A DNA stretch of 64,000 bases, from positions 4,533,501 to 4,597,500 of the forward strand of contig NZ_JAPZBC010000001.1 of the NCBI RefSeq assembly GCF_027460265.1, read 5' to 3'. Source of the stretch: Streptomyces sp. WMMC940 (GTDB taxonomy: Bacteria > Actinomycetota > Actinomycetes > Streptomycetales > Streptomycetaceae). A program made the position numbers and the translations under genes. Below are positions 42,827 through 51,509 of this stretch, in pieces; within the stretch, counting starts at the first letter, position 1; each line of letters starts with the position of its first letter. The notes under the pieces were generated by a model that saw only the letters and a list, made by a program, of their open reading frames with translations, was not told the DNA's origin and searched no databases.

Positions 42827-43966
42827 GTGACGTTCCCCGTAGTCGGCATGGTCGGCGGCGGACAGCTCGCCCGTATGACACACGAGGCAGGCATCCCCCT
42901 CGGCATCAGGTTCAAGCTCCTCAGTGACACCCCCCAGGACTCGGCGGCCCAGGTGGCCGGTGAGGTCGTCGTCGGCGACTACCGGGACCTGGACGCACTC
43001 CGCGACTTCGCGCGCGGCTGCGACGTGATCACCTTCGACCACGAGCACGTGCCCACCGAGCACCTGCGGGCCCTGGAGGCGGAGGGCATTCCCGTCCGCC
43101 CGGGCCCGGACGCGCTCGTGCACGCCCAGGACAAGGGCGTGATGCGCGCACGGCTCGACGCGATCGACGCACCCAGCCCGCGCCACCGCATCGTCGCCGA
43201 CCCGGCGGACACGGCCGCCTTCGCGGCGGAGGTCGGGGGCTTCCCCGTGGTCCTCAAGACGGTGCGCGGCGGCTACGACGGCAAGGGCGTGTGGATCGTC
43301 CGGAGCGAGGAGGACGCCGAGCCGCCGTTCCGCGCCGGTGTGCCCGTCCTCGCCGAGGAGAAGGTCGACTACCGCCGCGAGCTCGCCGCGAACATCGTCC
43401 GTTCTCCGCACGGCCAGGCGGTCGCGTATCCGGTCGTGGAGTCCCGGCAGGTCGACGGCGTCTGCGACACCGTGATCGCCCCCGCGCCGGACCTGGACGA
43501 GGAGCTGGCCGGGCAGGCCCAGCAGCTCGCGCTGCGCATCGCCCGCGAGCTCGGCGTCGTCGGCCATCTGGCGGTCGAGCTCTTCGAGACCACGGACGGC
43601 CGCGTCCTCGTCAACGAGCTGGCCATGCGTCCGCACAACTCCGGCCACTGGACCCAGGACGGCGCGATCACGTCCCAGTTCGCCAACCACGTGCGGGCCG
43701 TGCTCGACCTGCCGCTCGGCGACCCCCGCCCCCGGGCGAGGTGGACGGTCATGGCGAACGTCCTCGGCGGCGACTACCCGGACATGTACCAGGGCTACTT
43801 GCACTGCATGGCCCGGGACCCGCAGCTGAAGATCCACATGTACGGCAAGGACGTGAAGTCCGGGCGCAAGGTCGGACACGTCAACACCTACGGCGACGAC
43901 CTGGACGACGTGCTCGCACGCGCCCGTCACGCGGCCGACTACCTCAGAGGAACGATCACCGAATGA
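42827..43966 (+). CDS. purK: N5-carboxyaminoimidazole ribonucleotide synthase
   Basis: 379 residues, ATP-grasp enzyme that makes N5-CAIR from AIR, bicarbonate and ATP in purine synthesis. [10 protein letters not shown] at the N-terminus, [18 protein letters not shown] (ATP loop), [39 protein letters not shown] (metal and substrate site). The GTG start coincides with a predicted transcription start. It overlaps purE by ATGA. Confidence 0.96.
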   Translation: MTFPVVGMVGGGQLARMTHEAGIPLGIRFKLLSDTPQDSAAQVAGEVVVGDYRDLDALRDFARGCDVITFDHEHVPTEHLRALEAEGIPVRPGPDALVHAQDKGVMRARLDAIDAPSPRHRIVADPADTAAFAAEVGGFPVVLKTVRGGYDGKGVWIVRSEEDAEPPFRAGVPVLAEEKVDYRRELAANIVRSPHGQAVAYPVVESRQVDGVCDTVIAPAPDLDEELAGQAQQLALRIARELGVVGHLAVELFETTDGRVLVNELAMRPHNSGHWTQDGAITSQFANHVRAVLDLPLGDPRPRARWTVMANVLGGDYPDMYQGYLHCMARDPQLKIHMYGKDVKSGRKVGHVNTYGDDLDDVLARARHAADYLRGTITE

Positions 43967-44502
43967 CCACCGCTCCCGATTCGGCCCCCCTCGTCGGCAT
44001 CGTGATGGGCTCCGACTCCGACTGGCCCGTCATGGAGAACGCCGCACAGGCCCTGGACGAGTTCGAGATCCCGTACGAGGTGGACGTCGTCTCCGCGCAC
44101 CGCATGCCGCGCGAGATGATCGCGTACGGCGAGGAGGCGGCCGACCGCGGGCTGAAGGCGATCATCGCGGGCGCGGGCGGCGCCGCCCATCTGCCCGGCA
44201 TGCTCGCCTCCGTCACCCCCCTGCCCGTGATCGGCGTGCCCGTGCCGCTGAAGTACCTCGACGGCATGGACTCGCTGCTCTCGATCGTCCAGATGCCCGC
44301 CGGCGTGCCGGTCGCGACCGTGTCGGTGGCCGGAGCGCGGAACGCGGGCCTGCTCGCGGCGCGGATCCTCGCCACCCAGGACACCGACCTGCTGGCCCGG
44401 ATGCGCGACTTCCAGCAGGAGCTGAACGACCAGGCGACGGAGAAGGGCAGGCGGCTGCGCACCAAGGTGGAGGGGTCCGCGGCGTTCGGCTTCGGCAAGT
44501 AG
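43963..44502 (+). CDS. purE: N5-carboxyaminoimidazole ribonucleotide mutase
   Basis: 179 residues, class I PurE, converting N5-CAIR to CAIR as partner of Pur[25 protein letters not shown] (catalytic His), [16 protein letters not shown] and [15 protein letters not shown] are diagnostic. The ATG overlaps the purK stop. Its TAG stop codon doubles as part of a -10 element for the next gene. Confidence 0.96.
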   Translation: MTTAPDSAPLVGIVMGSDSDWPVMENAAQALDEFEIPYEVDVVSAHRMPREMIAYGEEAADRGLKAIIAGAGGAAHLPGMLASVTPLPVIGVPVPLKYLDGMDSLLSIVQMPAGVPVATVSVAGARNAGLLAARILATQDTDLLARMRDFQQELNDQATEKGRRLRTKVEGSAAFGFGK

Positions 44503-44511
44503 GCTGCGACC
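44500..44511 (+). promoter_or_regulatory. -10 element overlapping purE stop codon
   Basis: TAGGCT (44500-44505) begins with the purE TAG stop; six nt later comes the GTG at 44512. It fits the TAGRRT-like -10 consensus (5 of 6) and implies a leaderless second transcript. Confidence 0.45.
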
Positions 44512-45708
44512 GTGGATTTTCTCGCCGAAGCCCGTTCGCTGCTCACATCCTTTCCCGTCGTCGACGGTCACAACGATCTTCCGTGGGCCCTGCGCGAACA
44601 GGTCCGCTACGACCTGGACCGCCGCGACATCGCGACCGACCAGACGGGCAGGCTGCACACCGACATCCCGCGGCTGAGGGCGGGCGGGGTCGGAGCGCAG
44701 TTCTGGTCGGTGTACGTGCGCAGCGACATGGCCGGTGACGAGGCGGTCAGCGCCACGCTGGAGCAGATCGACGTGGTGGACCGGCTGCTGGCCCGCTACC
44801 CGGCGGACCTGGCGCGCGCCCTGACCGCCGACGACATGGAGGCGGCGCGCAAGGAGGGCCGGATCGCCTCGCTCATGGGGGCGGAGGGCGGCCACTCCAT
44901 CAACAACTCGCTCGCCACGTTGCGGGCGCTGCACACGCTGGGCGTCCGCTACATGACGCTGACGCACAACGACAACAACGACTGGGCGGACTCGGCGACC
45001 GACGCGCCGCGCTTCGGCGGACTGTCGGCGTTCGGCCACGAGGTCGTGCGGGAGATGAACCGCACGGGCATGCTCGTGGACCTCTCGCACGTCGCGCCGA
45101 CGACGATGCGGGACGCGCTGGACACCTCCGTCGCCCCGGTGGTCTTCTCCCACTCCTCCGCCCGGGCGGTCTGCGACCACCCGCGGAACATCCCCGACGA
45201 CGTGCTGGAGCGGCTCCCGGCGAACGGCGGAGTGGCGATGGCCACGTTCGTCCCGAAGTTCGTCCTGCAGGAGGCCGTCGCCTGGACGCGCGCGGCGGAC
45301 GAGAACATGCGGGAGCACGGCCTCCACCCCCTCGACACGACCGAGGCGGGCATGAAGGTCCAGCGGGCGTACGAGGCCGCGCACCCGCGTCCGATGGCGA
45401 CGGCCGCCACGGTCGCGGACCATCTGGACCACATGCGCGAGGTGGCCGGGATCGACCACATCGGCATCGGCGGCGACTACGACGGCACCGCGTTCACCCC
45501 GGCCGGTCTGGAGGACGTCGCGGGCTACCCCAACCTGATCGCGGAACTCCTGCGCCGCGGCTGGTCCCACACGGACCTGGCCAAGCTCACCTGGCAGAAC
45601 GCGGTCCGCGCCCTCCGCGACGCGGAATCCGTCGCCCGGGACCTCCAGTCCCGCCGCGCCCCCTCGAACGCGACGCTCCGTTCGACGACGAGCGAGCCCA
45701 CGCCGTAG
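44512..45708 (+). CDS. Membrane-dipeptidase (renal dipeptidase, M19) family protein
   Basis: 398 residues, binuclear zinc dipeptidase. [15 protein letters not shown] gives the first His-x-Asp, [12 protein letters not shown] the bridging Glu, [11 protein letters not shown] and FSHSSARA two His, and GIGGDYDGT the substrate-side Asp. No signal peptide, so probably cytosolic; it cleaves dipeptides, including those with a D-residue at the second position in some relatives. It begins 9 nt after purE and may be read both from the pur transcript and from its own leaderless promoter. Confidence 0.93.
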   Translation: MDFLAEARSLLTSFPVVDGHNDLPWALREQVRYDLDRRDIATDQTGRLHTDIPRLRAGGVGAQFWSVYVRSDMAGDEAVSATLEQIDVVDRLLARYPADLARALTADDMEAARKEGRIASLMGAEGGHSINNSLATLRALHTLGVRYMTLTHNDNNDWADSATDAPRFGGLSAFGHEVVREMNRTGMLVDLSHVAPTTMRDALDTSVAPVVFSHSSARAVCDHPRNIPDDVLERLPANGGVAMATFVPKFVLQEAVAWTRAADENMREHGLHPLDTTEAGMKVQRAYEAAHPRPMATAATVADHLDHMREVAGIDHIGIGGDYDGTAFTPAGLEDVAGYPNLIAELLRRGWSHTDLAKLTWQNAVRALRDAESVARDLQSRRAPSNATLRSTTSEPTP

Positions 45709-45754
45709 CCCGGGGCGCGCCGCCACCGCACGCGCCCTGTGCACGCCTTTCGGT

Positions 45755-45781
45755 CGCGGCACGGTTGACGGCCGTGCCGCG
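45755..45781. terminator. Hairpin between dipeptidase and CGNR gene ends
   Basis: CGCGGCACGG (45755-45764) and CCGTGCCGCG (45772-45781) are perfect complements, loop TTGACGG, between two converging genes. Confidence 0.6.
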
Positions 45782-45845
45782 CGCGAGGGACCTGTCGCTC
45801 ACCGTTCGGGCGTCACGCGTACGGTTGTCGGCTTGCCGCGCCCGG

Positions 45846-46358
45846 CTACCCGCCCCGCCGTGCGCGGTACGCGCGCATCTTCGCGCGGCTGCCGCAGACC
45901 GCCATGGAGCACCAGCGGCTGCGGCCCGCCGGGCTGCGGTCGTAGTAGGCCCAGAGGCAGTCCTCCGCCTCGCACGCCTTCAGACGGAGCCAGCTCCCGT
46001 CGGCCGCCGCCTCCGCGATCGCCGTCGCGACGCGGGACAGCAGGGAGGCGGGGTCGGCCGTGGGGCGGAGGGCCACCCCGCCCGCGTCGTCCACGGAGAC
46101 GCGCAGCGGCGCACCGGCCAGCATCCGGTCCAGTTCGGCGGCACTGCGGCCGGGTGAGGAGTGGCCGGCGTGCGCCAGGCACGCCGCCCGCAGCGCCTCG
46201 CGCAGTTCCCTCGCGGCCGGCACCTCCGCCGCGGTGAGACCGAACGCCGCGCGCCCGTCCTCGCTGTCCAGCCTGTCGGCGCCCGTGTCGACGCTCAGCG
46301 TGTTGACCAGGGACTCGATCAGCGCGAGCCCACCGGGTGCCGGGGCCCTGTCACTCAT
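45846..46358 (-). CDS. CGNR zinc-finger/ABATE-domain regulator
   Basis: 170 residues. The N-terminal helical ABATE-type domain (LALIESLVNTLSVDTG, LREALRAACLAHAG) is followed by the C-terminal CGNR zinc finger: CEAEDCLWAYYDRSPAGRS, then RWCSMAVCGSRAKMRAYRAR, with four Cys. These are stress-related DNA-binding regulators. It is divergent from a VOC protein gene and probably regulates it through the inverted repeat between them. Confidence 0.88.
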   Translation of the reverse strand: MSDRAPAPGGLALIESLVNTLSVDTGADRLDSEDGRAAFGLTAAEVPAARELREALRAACLAHAGHSSPGRSAAELDRMLAGAPLRVSVDDAGGVALRPTADPASLLSRVATAIAEAAADGSWLRLKACEAEDCLWAYYDRSPAGRSRWCSMAVCGSRAKMRAYRARRGG

Positions 46359-46400
46359 GGTTGCGACGTTACCTCCACTACGGGACCATGTGGTTCACCG

Positions 46401-46429
46401 GTTACCGGTTCAAGGTGGTTGCCGGTAAC
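46401..46429. promoter_or_regulatory. Operator candidate between CGNR and VOC genes
   Basis: GTTACCGG (46401-46408) and CCGGTAAC (46422-46429) are perfect 8-bp complements with a 13-nt spacer, centred in the 97-bp divergent intergenic region and 26 bp before the VOC ATG. Confidence 0.5.
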
Positions 46430-46455
46430 TATCCGTCCGTACGAGAGGAAGCACC

Positions 46456-46818
46456 ATGGCCATCGCCTCACTGGGAACCGTCGTCCTGGACTGTGCCGAC
46501 CCGCACGCACTCGCCGCCTTCTACGCCGAGATCCTGGGCGCACGGGCGGAGTCGGACGACGACACCTGGGTCTCCCTCACCGGGTACCGGGGCACGCCCC
46601 TCGCCTTCCAGGCCGCCCCGGGGCACACCGCTCCCGAGTGGCCCTCGCCGGGGGCCTCGCAGCAGTTCCACCTCGACCTGACCGTCGAGGACCTGGACGC
46701 CGCCGAGGGCCGGGTGCTGGCACTCGGGGCCAAGCCGCTGGACACCGGCGACCGGACGCGCGGCTTCCGCGTCTACGCGGACCCCGCCGGGCATCCGTTC
46801 TGTCTCTGCGCCGGCTGA
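46456..46818 (+). CDS. VOC-fold (glyoxalase/bleomycin-resistance-like) protein
   Basis: 120 residues, one vicinal-oxygen-chelate domain with two beta-alpha-beta modules: LGTVVLDCADPHALAAFYAE at the start, FHLDLTVEDLDAAEGRVLAL for the second module, and the end FRVYADPAGHPFCLC. Possibly a detoxification or resistance enzyme; substrate unknown. The ATG follows GAGAGGAAGCACC. It forms a divergent pair with the CGNR regulator. Confidence 0.9.
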   Translation: MAIASLGTVVLDCADPHALAAFYAEILGARAESDDDTWVSLTGYRGTPLAFQAAPGHTAPEWPSPGASQQFHLDLTVEDLDAAEGRVLALGAKPLDTGDRTRGFRVYADPAGHPFCLCAG

Positions 46819-46861
46819 CGCACCGTCTCTCGGCCCCCGCGTCTGCTGACGCCGGCGTGCC

Positions 46862-48202
46862 TCAGGCGCGGGGCCGGCCCATCGCGCGGTACGTCCACCC
46901 GGCCTCGCGCCACTTCGTCCAGTCCAGCGCGTTGCGCCCGTCCAGCACGATCCGCCTGGACACCACTTCGCCCAGGGCGGCCGGGTCGAGCTCACGGAAC
47001 TCGGGCCACTCCGTCAGATGCAGCACGACGTCCGCACCGCGCACCGCATCCAGCGCGCTGTCCGCGTAGCCGAGCGTCGGGAACACCAGCCGGGCGTTGG
47101 CCATGCCCTTCGGGTCGTAGACCGTGACCTGGCCGCCCTGGAGGTGGATCTGGCCGGCGACGTTCAGCGCCGGCGAGTCGCGTACGTCGTCCGAGTCCGG
47201 CTTGAACGTCGCGCCCAGGACCGCGACCCGCGTGCCCAGGAACGACCCGCCGCCCACGGCCTCCCGGGCGAGTTCGACCATGTGCCCGCGGCGGCGCATG
47301 TTGATCGAGTCGACCTCGCGCAGGAACGTCAGTGCCTGGTCGGCGCCGAGCTCACCGGCGCGCGCCATGAATGCCCGGATGTCCTTCGGCAGGCAGCCGC
47401 CGCCGAAGCCGATCCCGGCACGCAGGAATTTCTTGCCGATCCGCTCGTCGTGGCCGATCGCCTCGGCCAGCTTCACCACGTCGCCGCCGGCCGCCTCGCA
47501 CACCTCGGCCATGGCGTTGATGAACGAGATCTTCGTCGCGAGGAACGAGTTCGCGGAGGTCTTCACCAGCTCCGCCGTCGGGAAGTCCGTCACCACGAAC
47601 GGCGAGCCCTCGCCGATCGGCGTGGCGTACACCTCGCGCAGTACCTTCTCGGCCCGCTCGCAGTCCACGCCCACCACGATCCGGTCCGGGTGCAGGGTGT
47701 CCCGCACGGCGAAGCCCTCGCGCAGGAACTCGGGATTCCAGGCCAGGTCCACTCCTTCGGGCGCATGCTCGGCGAGCAGACGGGCGAGCCGGTCCGCCGA
47801 CCCCACCGGCACGGTGGACTTGCCGACGACCAGTGCGCCGCCCTTCACACGCGGTGCGAGCGAGGTGAAGGCGGCGTCGACGTACGACATGTCGCAGGCG
47901 TACTCGCCGTGCTTCTGCGGGGTGTTCACGCAGACGAAGTGGACGTCTCCGCCGAAGTCCTCCAGCTCGTCCCAGGACGTGGTGAAGCGCAGCCGCCCGC
48001 TGGATCCCTCGAACCCGGCCACATGGCGGGCGAGCAGCTCCTCCAGGCCCGGCTCGTACATCGGGACCCGGCCGGCGGCCAGCATCGCGACCTTCTCCGG
48101 GACGACGTCGAGGCCCAGAACCTCGAAACCCAGCTCCGCCATGGCCGCTGCGTGGGTGGCGCCGAGGTACCCGGTGCCGATCACGGTGATCTTGAGGGCC
48201 AT
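46862..48202 (-). CDS. ugd: UDP-glucose 6-dehydrogenase
   Basis: 446 residues. It oxidises UDP-glucose to UDP-glucuronate with two NAD+, giving uronic acid for surface polymers. Rossmann motif ITVIGTGYLGATHAAAMAEL, CVNTPQK, catalytic Cys270 in GFGGGCLPKD, FLATKISFINAMAEV, and the C-terminal TFKPDSDDVRDSPAL domain. The ATG at 48202 has AGGAG 7 nt upstream. Stands alone; its product could feed the polysaccharide locus at 20-31 kb or the LCP-attached polymers. Confidence 0.94.
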   Translation of the reverse strand: MALKITVIGTGYLGATHAAAMAELGFEVLGLDVVPEKVAMLAAGRVPMYEPGLEELLARHVAGFEGSSGRLRFTTSWDELEDFGGDVHFVCVNTPQKHGEYACDMSYVDAAFTSLAPRVKGGALVVGKSTVPVGSADRLARLLAEHAPEGVDLAWNPEFLREGFAVRDTLHPDRIVVGVDCERAEKVLREVYATPIGEGSPFVVTDFPTAELVKTSANSFLATKISFINAMAEVCEAAGGDVVKLAEAIGHDERIGKKFLRAGIGFGGGCLPKDIRAFMARAGELGADQALTFLREVDSINMRRRGHMVELAREAVGGGSFLGTRVAVLGATFKPDSDDVRDSPALNVAGQIHLQGGQVTVYDPKGMANARLVFPTLGYADSALDAVRGADVVLHLTEWPEFRELDPAALGEVVSRRIVLDGRNALDWTKWREAGWTYRAMGRPRA

Positions 48203-48316
48203 GGGCTTGCTCCTGGGGTGGGCGGACGGAGTGCGGGCCCGAGCATAACCGGGAGCGCGCAAGGGCATTTTTCCGCTGTCAGCAAGGTCACGTATGCCCG
48301 GTCGGGGCGCGCACAC

Positions 48317-48346
48317 TAAAATTTGTGTTACTTAACGGTAGTTAGC
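48317..48346 (+). promoter_or_regulatory. AT-rich promoter/operator region of acyl-CoA dehydrogenase
   Basis: TAAAAT (48317-48322) could be a -10. TTACTTAACGGTAG (48328-48341) resembles the TTACT-n-CGGTA sites seen before actinobacterial acyl-CoA dehydrogenase genes and bound by TetR-type repressors. Imperfect symmetry; recalled motif only. Confidence 0.4.
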
Positions 48347-48395
48347 AGTTGCTCAGGGGCGTGAGAGACCTTGGCGCCAAAGGGAGATAAGCACA

Positions 48396-49544
48396 GTGCC
48401 TGACTTCGACCTGTACCGCCCGTCCGAAGAGCACGACATGCTCAGGGAGACGGTCCGCTCGCTCGCCGAGGCGAAGATCGCGCCGTTCGCGGCAGCGGTC
48501 GACGAAGAGGCCCGCTTCCCGCAGGAGGCCCTGGACGCGCTGGTCGCCTCGGACCTGCACGCCGTGCACGTCCCGGAGGAGTACGGCGGCGCCGGCGCCG
48601 ACGCGCTCGCCACCGTGCTCGTCATCGAGGAGGTCGCCCGCGTCTGCGCCTCGTCCTCCCTGATCCCCGCGGTCAACAAGCTGGGCTCGCTGCCGGTGAT
48701 CCTCTCCGGCTCCGAGGAGCTGAAGAAGAAGTACCTGGGCCCGCTCGCCAAGGGCGACGCGATGTTCTCGTACTGCCTCTCCGAGCCGGACGCGGGCTCC
48801 GACGCCGCCGGCATGAAGACCCGCGCCGTGCGCGACGGCGACTTCTACGTCCTCAACGGCGTGAAGCGCTGGATCACCAACGCCGGTGTGTCCGAGTACT
48901 ACACGGTGATGGCCGTGACCGACCCCGAGAAGCGCTCCAAGGGCATCTCGGCCTTCGTCGTCGAGAAGTCCGACGAGGGCGTGTCGTTCGGCGCCCCGGA
49001 GAAGAAGCTCGGCATCAAGGGCTCCCCGACCCGCGAGGTCTACCTCGACAACGTCCGCATCCCGGCCGACCGCATGATCGGCGCGGAGGGCACGGGCTTC
49101 GCCACCGCCATGAAGACCCTGGACCACACCCGCATCACCATCGCGGCGCAGGCCCTCGGCATCGCGCAGGGTGCCCTCGACTACGCCAAGGGCTACGTCA
49201 AGGAGCGCAAGCAGTTCGGCAAGCCGATCGCCGACTTCCAGGGCGTGCAGTTCATGCTCGCCGACATGGCGATGAAGATAGAGGCCGCCCGCCAGCTCAC
49301 CTACGCGGCCGCGGCCAAGTCCGAGCGGGGCGACAGCGACCTCACCTTCCAGGGCGCCGCCGCCAAGTGCTTCGCCTCGGACGTGGCCATGGAGGTCACC
49401 ACCGACGCCGTCCAGCTCCTCGGCGGCTACGGCTACACCCGTGACTACCCGGTCGAGCGGATGATGCGCGACGCCAAGATCACCCAGATCTACGAGGGCA
49501 CGAACCAGGTCCAGCGGATCGTCATGGCGAGGAACCTGCCCTAG
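48396..49544 (+). CDS. Acyl-CoA dehydrogenase
   Basis: 382 residues, full length. FAD enzyme that makes the alpha-beta double bond in acyl-CoA. FSYCLSEPDAGSDAAGMKTRA and KRWITNAG bind FAD and substrate; ERKQFGKPIADFQGVQFMLADM and the catalytic Glu in QIYEGTNQVQRIVMAR are diagnostic for short/medium-chain or branched-chain members. The GTG has GGGAG 9 nt upstream. Stands alone behind an AT-rich control region. Likely works with the thiolase at 1.8 kb in fatty-acid or branched-chain amino-acid breakdown. Confidence 0.94.
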   Translation: MPDFDLYRPSEEHDMLRETVRSLAEAKIAPFAAAVDEEARFPQEALDALVASDLHAVHVPEEYGGAGADALATVLVIEEVARVCASSSLIPAVNKLGSLPVILSGSEELKKKYLGPLAKGDAMFSYCLSEPDAGSDAAGMKTRAVRDGDFYVLNGVKRWITNAGVSEYYTVMAVTDPEKRSKGISAFVVEKSDEGVSFGAPEKKLGIKGSPTREVYLDNVRIPADRMIGAEGTGFATAMKTLDHTRITIAAQALGIAQGALDYAKGYVKERKQFGKPIADFQGVQFMLADMAMKIEAARQLTYAAAAKSERGDSDLTFQGAAAKCFASDVAMEVTTDAVQLLGGYGYTRDYPVERMMRDAKITQIYEGTNQVQRIVMARNLP

Positions 49545-49873
49545 TAGGGTCCTCGCAGGTCAGTGGGCGTTTTGAGGTTCCAGAGGGCCGCTCTCGGTTC
49601 CTGCCCGTTGCGGCCCGGTCAAGGCCGTCTCCGGGCGGGCGCCATGCTGGGACGTCCTGGGGAACGAGCGCCCCGAGAACGCCCGCTGACCAGCGCAGAA
49701 CGTCCTCCGCGCGATCGCATGACATGCGACGGCCGCGGGGCCGACCGGCACCATCGGCGACCGGCCGTCGACCGGCCTGGGACGGTCCCCCGCAGATCCC
49801 GACAGCCCGGCCCCGCGCGCCGGCCGGGACCTCGTCGGCGCCCCCTCGGTCCGACGCGCCGCCGGCATCGGCT
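49545..49873. other. Gene-free stretch after acyl-CoA dehydrogenase
   Basis: No gene is supported on either strand between two converging genes. The only marked structure is a near-perfect palindrome TCGCATG-A-CATGCGA (49715-49729). No T-tailed terminator is visible. Confidence 0.45.
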
Positions 49874-50449
49874 TCAGCGCTTCCGGGTCAGCCAGAGCCA
49901 CCCCGCGGCACCGAGCGGCATGACGGCCATCAACATGACCATCGCCACCCCCCAGTACAACGGAGGCGTCGCATGGCCGAAGACAAGGTTCGTGACCACC
50001 AGTGTCAGTTGTGGCACCACAACGATCGACGTCGCACCGAGCCACTTCTGGCGCGCCGTCCAGTGCCGGGACCTGCACAGCACCACGACTCCGGCGACCT
50101 CGAGCACCGTTGAGAGCATCAGGAGCCAGAAGTTCCACCAGAGAGCGAACTTGAGCAGCATCAGCAGTAGCGGCACCCATGCGGGCGAACGGCGCCCGGG
50201 CGTCTCCCCGGTGCCCGTCCCGGACTCCTGGAGCGCGGCGGCGGCGATCACCCGCGGGTCGCCCACCTCGCGCAGAATGTCCTGGAGTTCACCGGGCCGT
50301 TCGGCGCGCGCGATCTCGATGTGCTCGGCGATGTCGGCGACGAGCTCCTGTCGGCGGTCCGCCGGGAGTGCCGAAGCCTCGCGCTCGACCGCCTCGAGGT
50401 AGCGCCGGACCGCCGCGCTCCCGGATGTCTCGGCGTTCTTGGTGTTCAT
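49874..50449 (-). CDS. DUF1700/HAAS-domain membrane protein
   Basis: 191 residues. The N-terminal ~75 residues are the helical HAAS module (VRRYLEAVEREASALPADRR, ELVADIAEHIEIARAERPGE, ILREVGDPRVIAAAAL), followed by about three to four hydrophobic helices (LLMLLKFALWWNFWLLMLS, LEVAGVVVLC, WGVAMVMLMAVMPLGAAGW). Such proteins are regularly paired with a PadR regulator, as here: its ATG overlaps the PadR stop (ATGA). Function unknown; probably envelope stress. Confidence 0.87.
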   Translation of the reverse strand: MNTKNAETSGSAAVRRYLEAVEREASALPADRRQELVADIAEHIEIARAERPGELQDILREVGDPRVIAAAALQESGTGTGETPGRRSPAWVPLLLMLLKFALWWNFWLLMLSTVLEVAGVVVLCRSRHWTARQKWLGATSIVVVPQLTLVVTNLVFGHATPPLYWGVAMVMLMAVMPLGAAGWLWLTRKR

Positions 50450-50838
50450 CGTTCCGTCCCTCCAGATGCTTGTGTGCGCCCCGTCTTCGGCGGGAGAAGA
50501 TGATCGACGGCGTCCCGGAACCTCGGCCAGATCCCGGCGAACTCCTCGAGGGCGGCGTGTCCGGCCTCGGTGAGCTGGTAGTAGCGCCGCGGCGGACCGG
50601 ATGTCGACTCCTGCCAGCTGGTGACGACGAGTTCGTCCCGTCGCAGTCGCGACAACAGCGGGTACACCGTGCCCTGACTGGTCGCGAGCGCCCCGGTCTC
50701 CTCCAGTTCCCGCAGCAGCTCCACCCCGTAGCGCGGTCCGTCGCGCATCAACGCGAGCACGCAGTATTCGAGCACGCCCTTGCGAAGCTGACTCTCGGCC
50801 TTGCTCGCGGCGCGGTGACTCGGCTCACCTAGTACCAT
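50446..50838 (-). CDS. PadR-family transcriptional regulator
   Basis: 130 residues including start. Winged helix: SQLRKGVLEYCVLALMRDGP, YGVELLRELEETG, TSQGTVYPLLSRLRRDELVV, GPPRRYYQLTEAGHAALEEF. The start at 50838 is preferred because TACTAT (-10) lies 7 nt upstream, giving a leaderless mRNA; an ATG at 50847 would be inside the promoter. An inverted repeat overlaps the -10 and start, implying autorepression. Operon partner of the HAAS-domain membrane protein. Confidence 0.9.
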   Translation of the reverse strand: MVLGEPSHRAASKAESQLRKGVLEYCVLALMRDGPRYGVELLRELEETGALATSQGTVYPLLSRLRRDELVVTSWQESTSGPPRRYYQLTEAGHAALEEFAGIWPRFRDAVDHLLPPKTGRTQASGGTER

Positions 50839-50852
50839 GCGAAACATAGTAC
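50832..50852 (-). promoter_or_regulatory. PadR operator overlapping promoter and start codon
   Basis: GTACCATG (50832-50839) and CATAGTAC (50845-50852) are complementary at 7 of 8 positions with a 5-nt spacer. On the reverse strand the repeat contains TACTAT, the likely -10. PadR sites often have TACT/AGTA arms. Confidence 0.6.
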
Positions 50853-50914
50853 CTTGCGGTCGGTCACTCCGGGAGGCGTGGGGCGGCTGGGTGCGTCCGC
50901 GGCGGGTTGCCCGG

Positions 50915-51355
50915 TCACGGCACGAGGTCGAGCTCTGCCCACACGGTCTTGCGCGGTACGGGGCCCGCGGTCACGCCCCATCGTGCGGCGAGCGCTTCGA
51001 CGATCAGCAGGCCGCGCCCCGACTCCGCGCCGTCGGCCGGAGGAGTGAGGGTGCCGGGGACGGGCGGAAGCCGGTCCCACCGGGTGTCGGTGACCTCGAT
51101 CCGCAGGCGCCTGCCCTCGTCCTCGACGGCGAGACGGAGCCGGAAGTCCCTGCCCGGTACGCGCCCGTGGAGCGCGGCATTGGCGGCCAGTTCGGCGACG
51201 ATTCGCCCCGCCGACTCCGACGGGATGCCCCAGCACGCCAGTTGGGCCGCGGTGAGCAGCCGGGCGAGCCGTGCTCCCCGGCGGGTGGGGGAGAGCAGGA
51301 CGGTGAACTGCCGGGCAGGAGCGGAAGGTTCGGTTCGGGTGATTTCCACGTTCAC
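50915..51355 (-). CDS. ATP-binding anti-sigma-like protein (HATPase_c_2)
   Basis: 146 residues. GHKL ATPase fold of the RsbW type: N box RIVAELAANAALHGRV, IEVTDTRWD (G1-like), ESGRGLLIVEALAARWGV (G2), ending RKTVWAELDLVP. Proteins like this sit beside WhiJ-like HTH genes throughout Streptomyces. The GTG at 51355 gives the domain its normal N-terminus but has only a weak ribosome site; an ATG at 51445 would add 30 residues. Divergent from the HTH gene, with two inverted repeats between. Confidence 0.85.
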   Translation of the reverse strand: MNVEITRTEPSAPARQFTVLLSPTRRGARLARLLTAAQLACWGIPSESAGRIVAELAANAALHGRVPGRDFRLRLAVEDEGRRLRIEVTDTRWDRLPPVPGTLTPPADGAESGRGLLIVEALAARWGVTAGPVPRKTVWAELDLVP

Positions 51356-51383
51356 ATCACTCAGCGTGGCCGGTTCGCTCGTA

Positions 51384-51422
51384 CTCTGAACAGAGCGCCA
51401 CGTGTACGGACAGTGACTGTCC
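51384..51422. promoter_or_regulatory. Two inverted repeats in ATPase/WhiJ-like divergent region
   Basis: CTCTG-AA-CAGAG (51384-51395) and GGACAGT-G-ACTGTCC (51408-51422; perfect 7-bp arms) lie between the divergent starts at 51355 and 51510. Candidate sites for the neighbouring HTH protein. Confidence 0.45.
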
Positions 51423-51509
51423 AGGCGTTGGGCGGCCCTGTCCATCGTGTACGGGCGCCGATTGTCGGGTGTGGTGCGGTAGCGGGGGCACGGACGGAGG
51501 CGGTGTCGT

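Noticed and set aside
45846..46358. Leaderless start of the CGNR gene from a TAACGT element
   Set aside because: A GGAGGT sequence also lies upstream, so the evidence does not favour leaderless translation.
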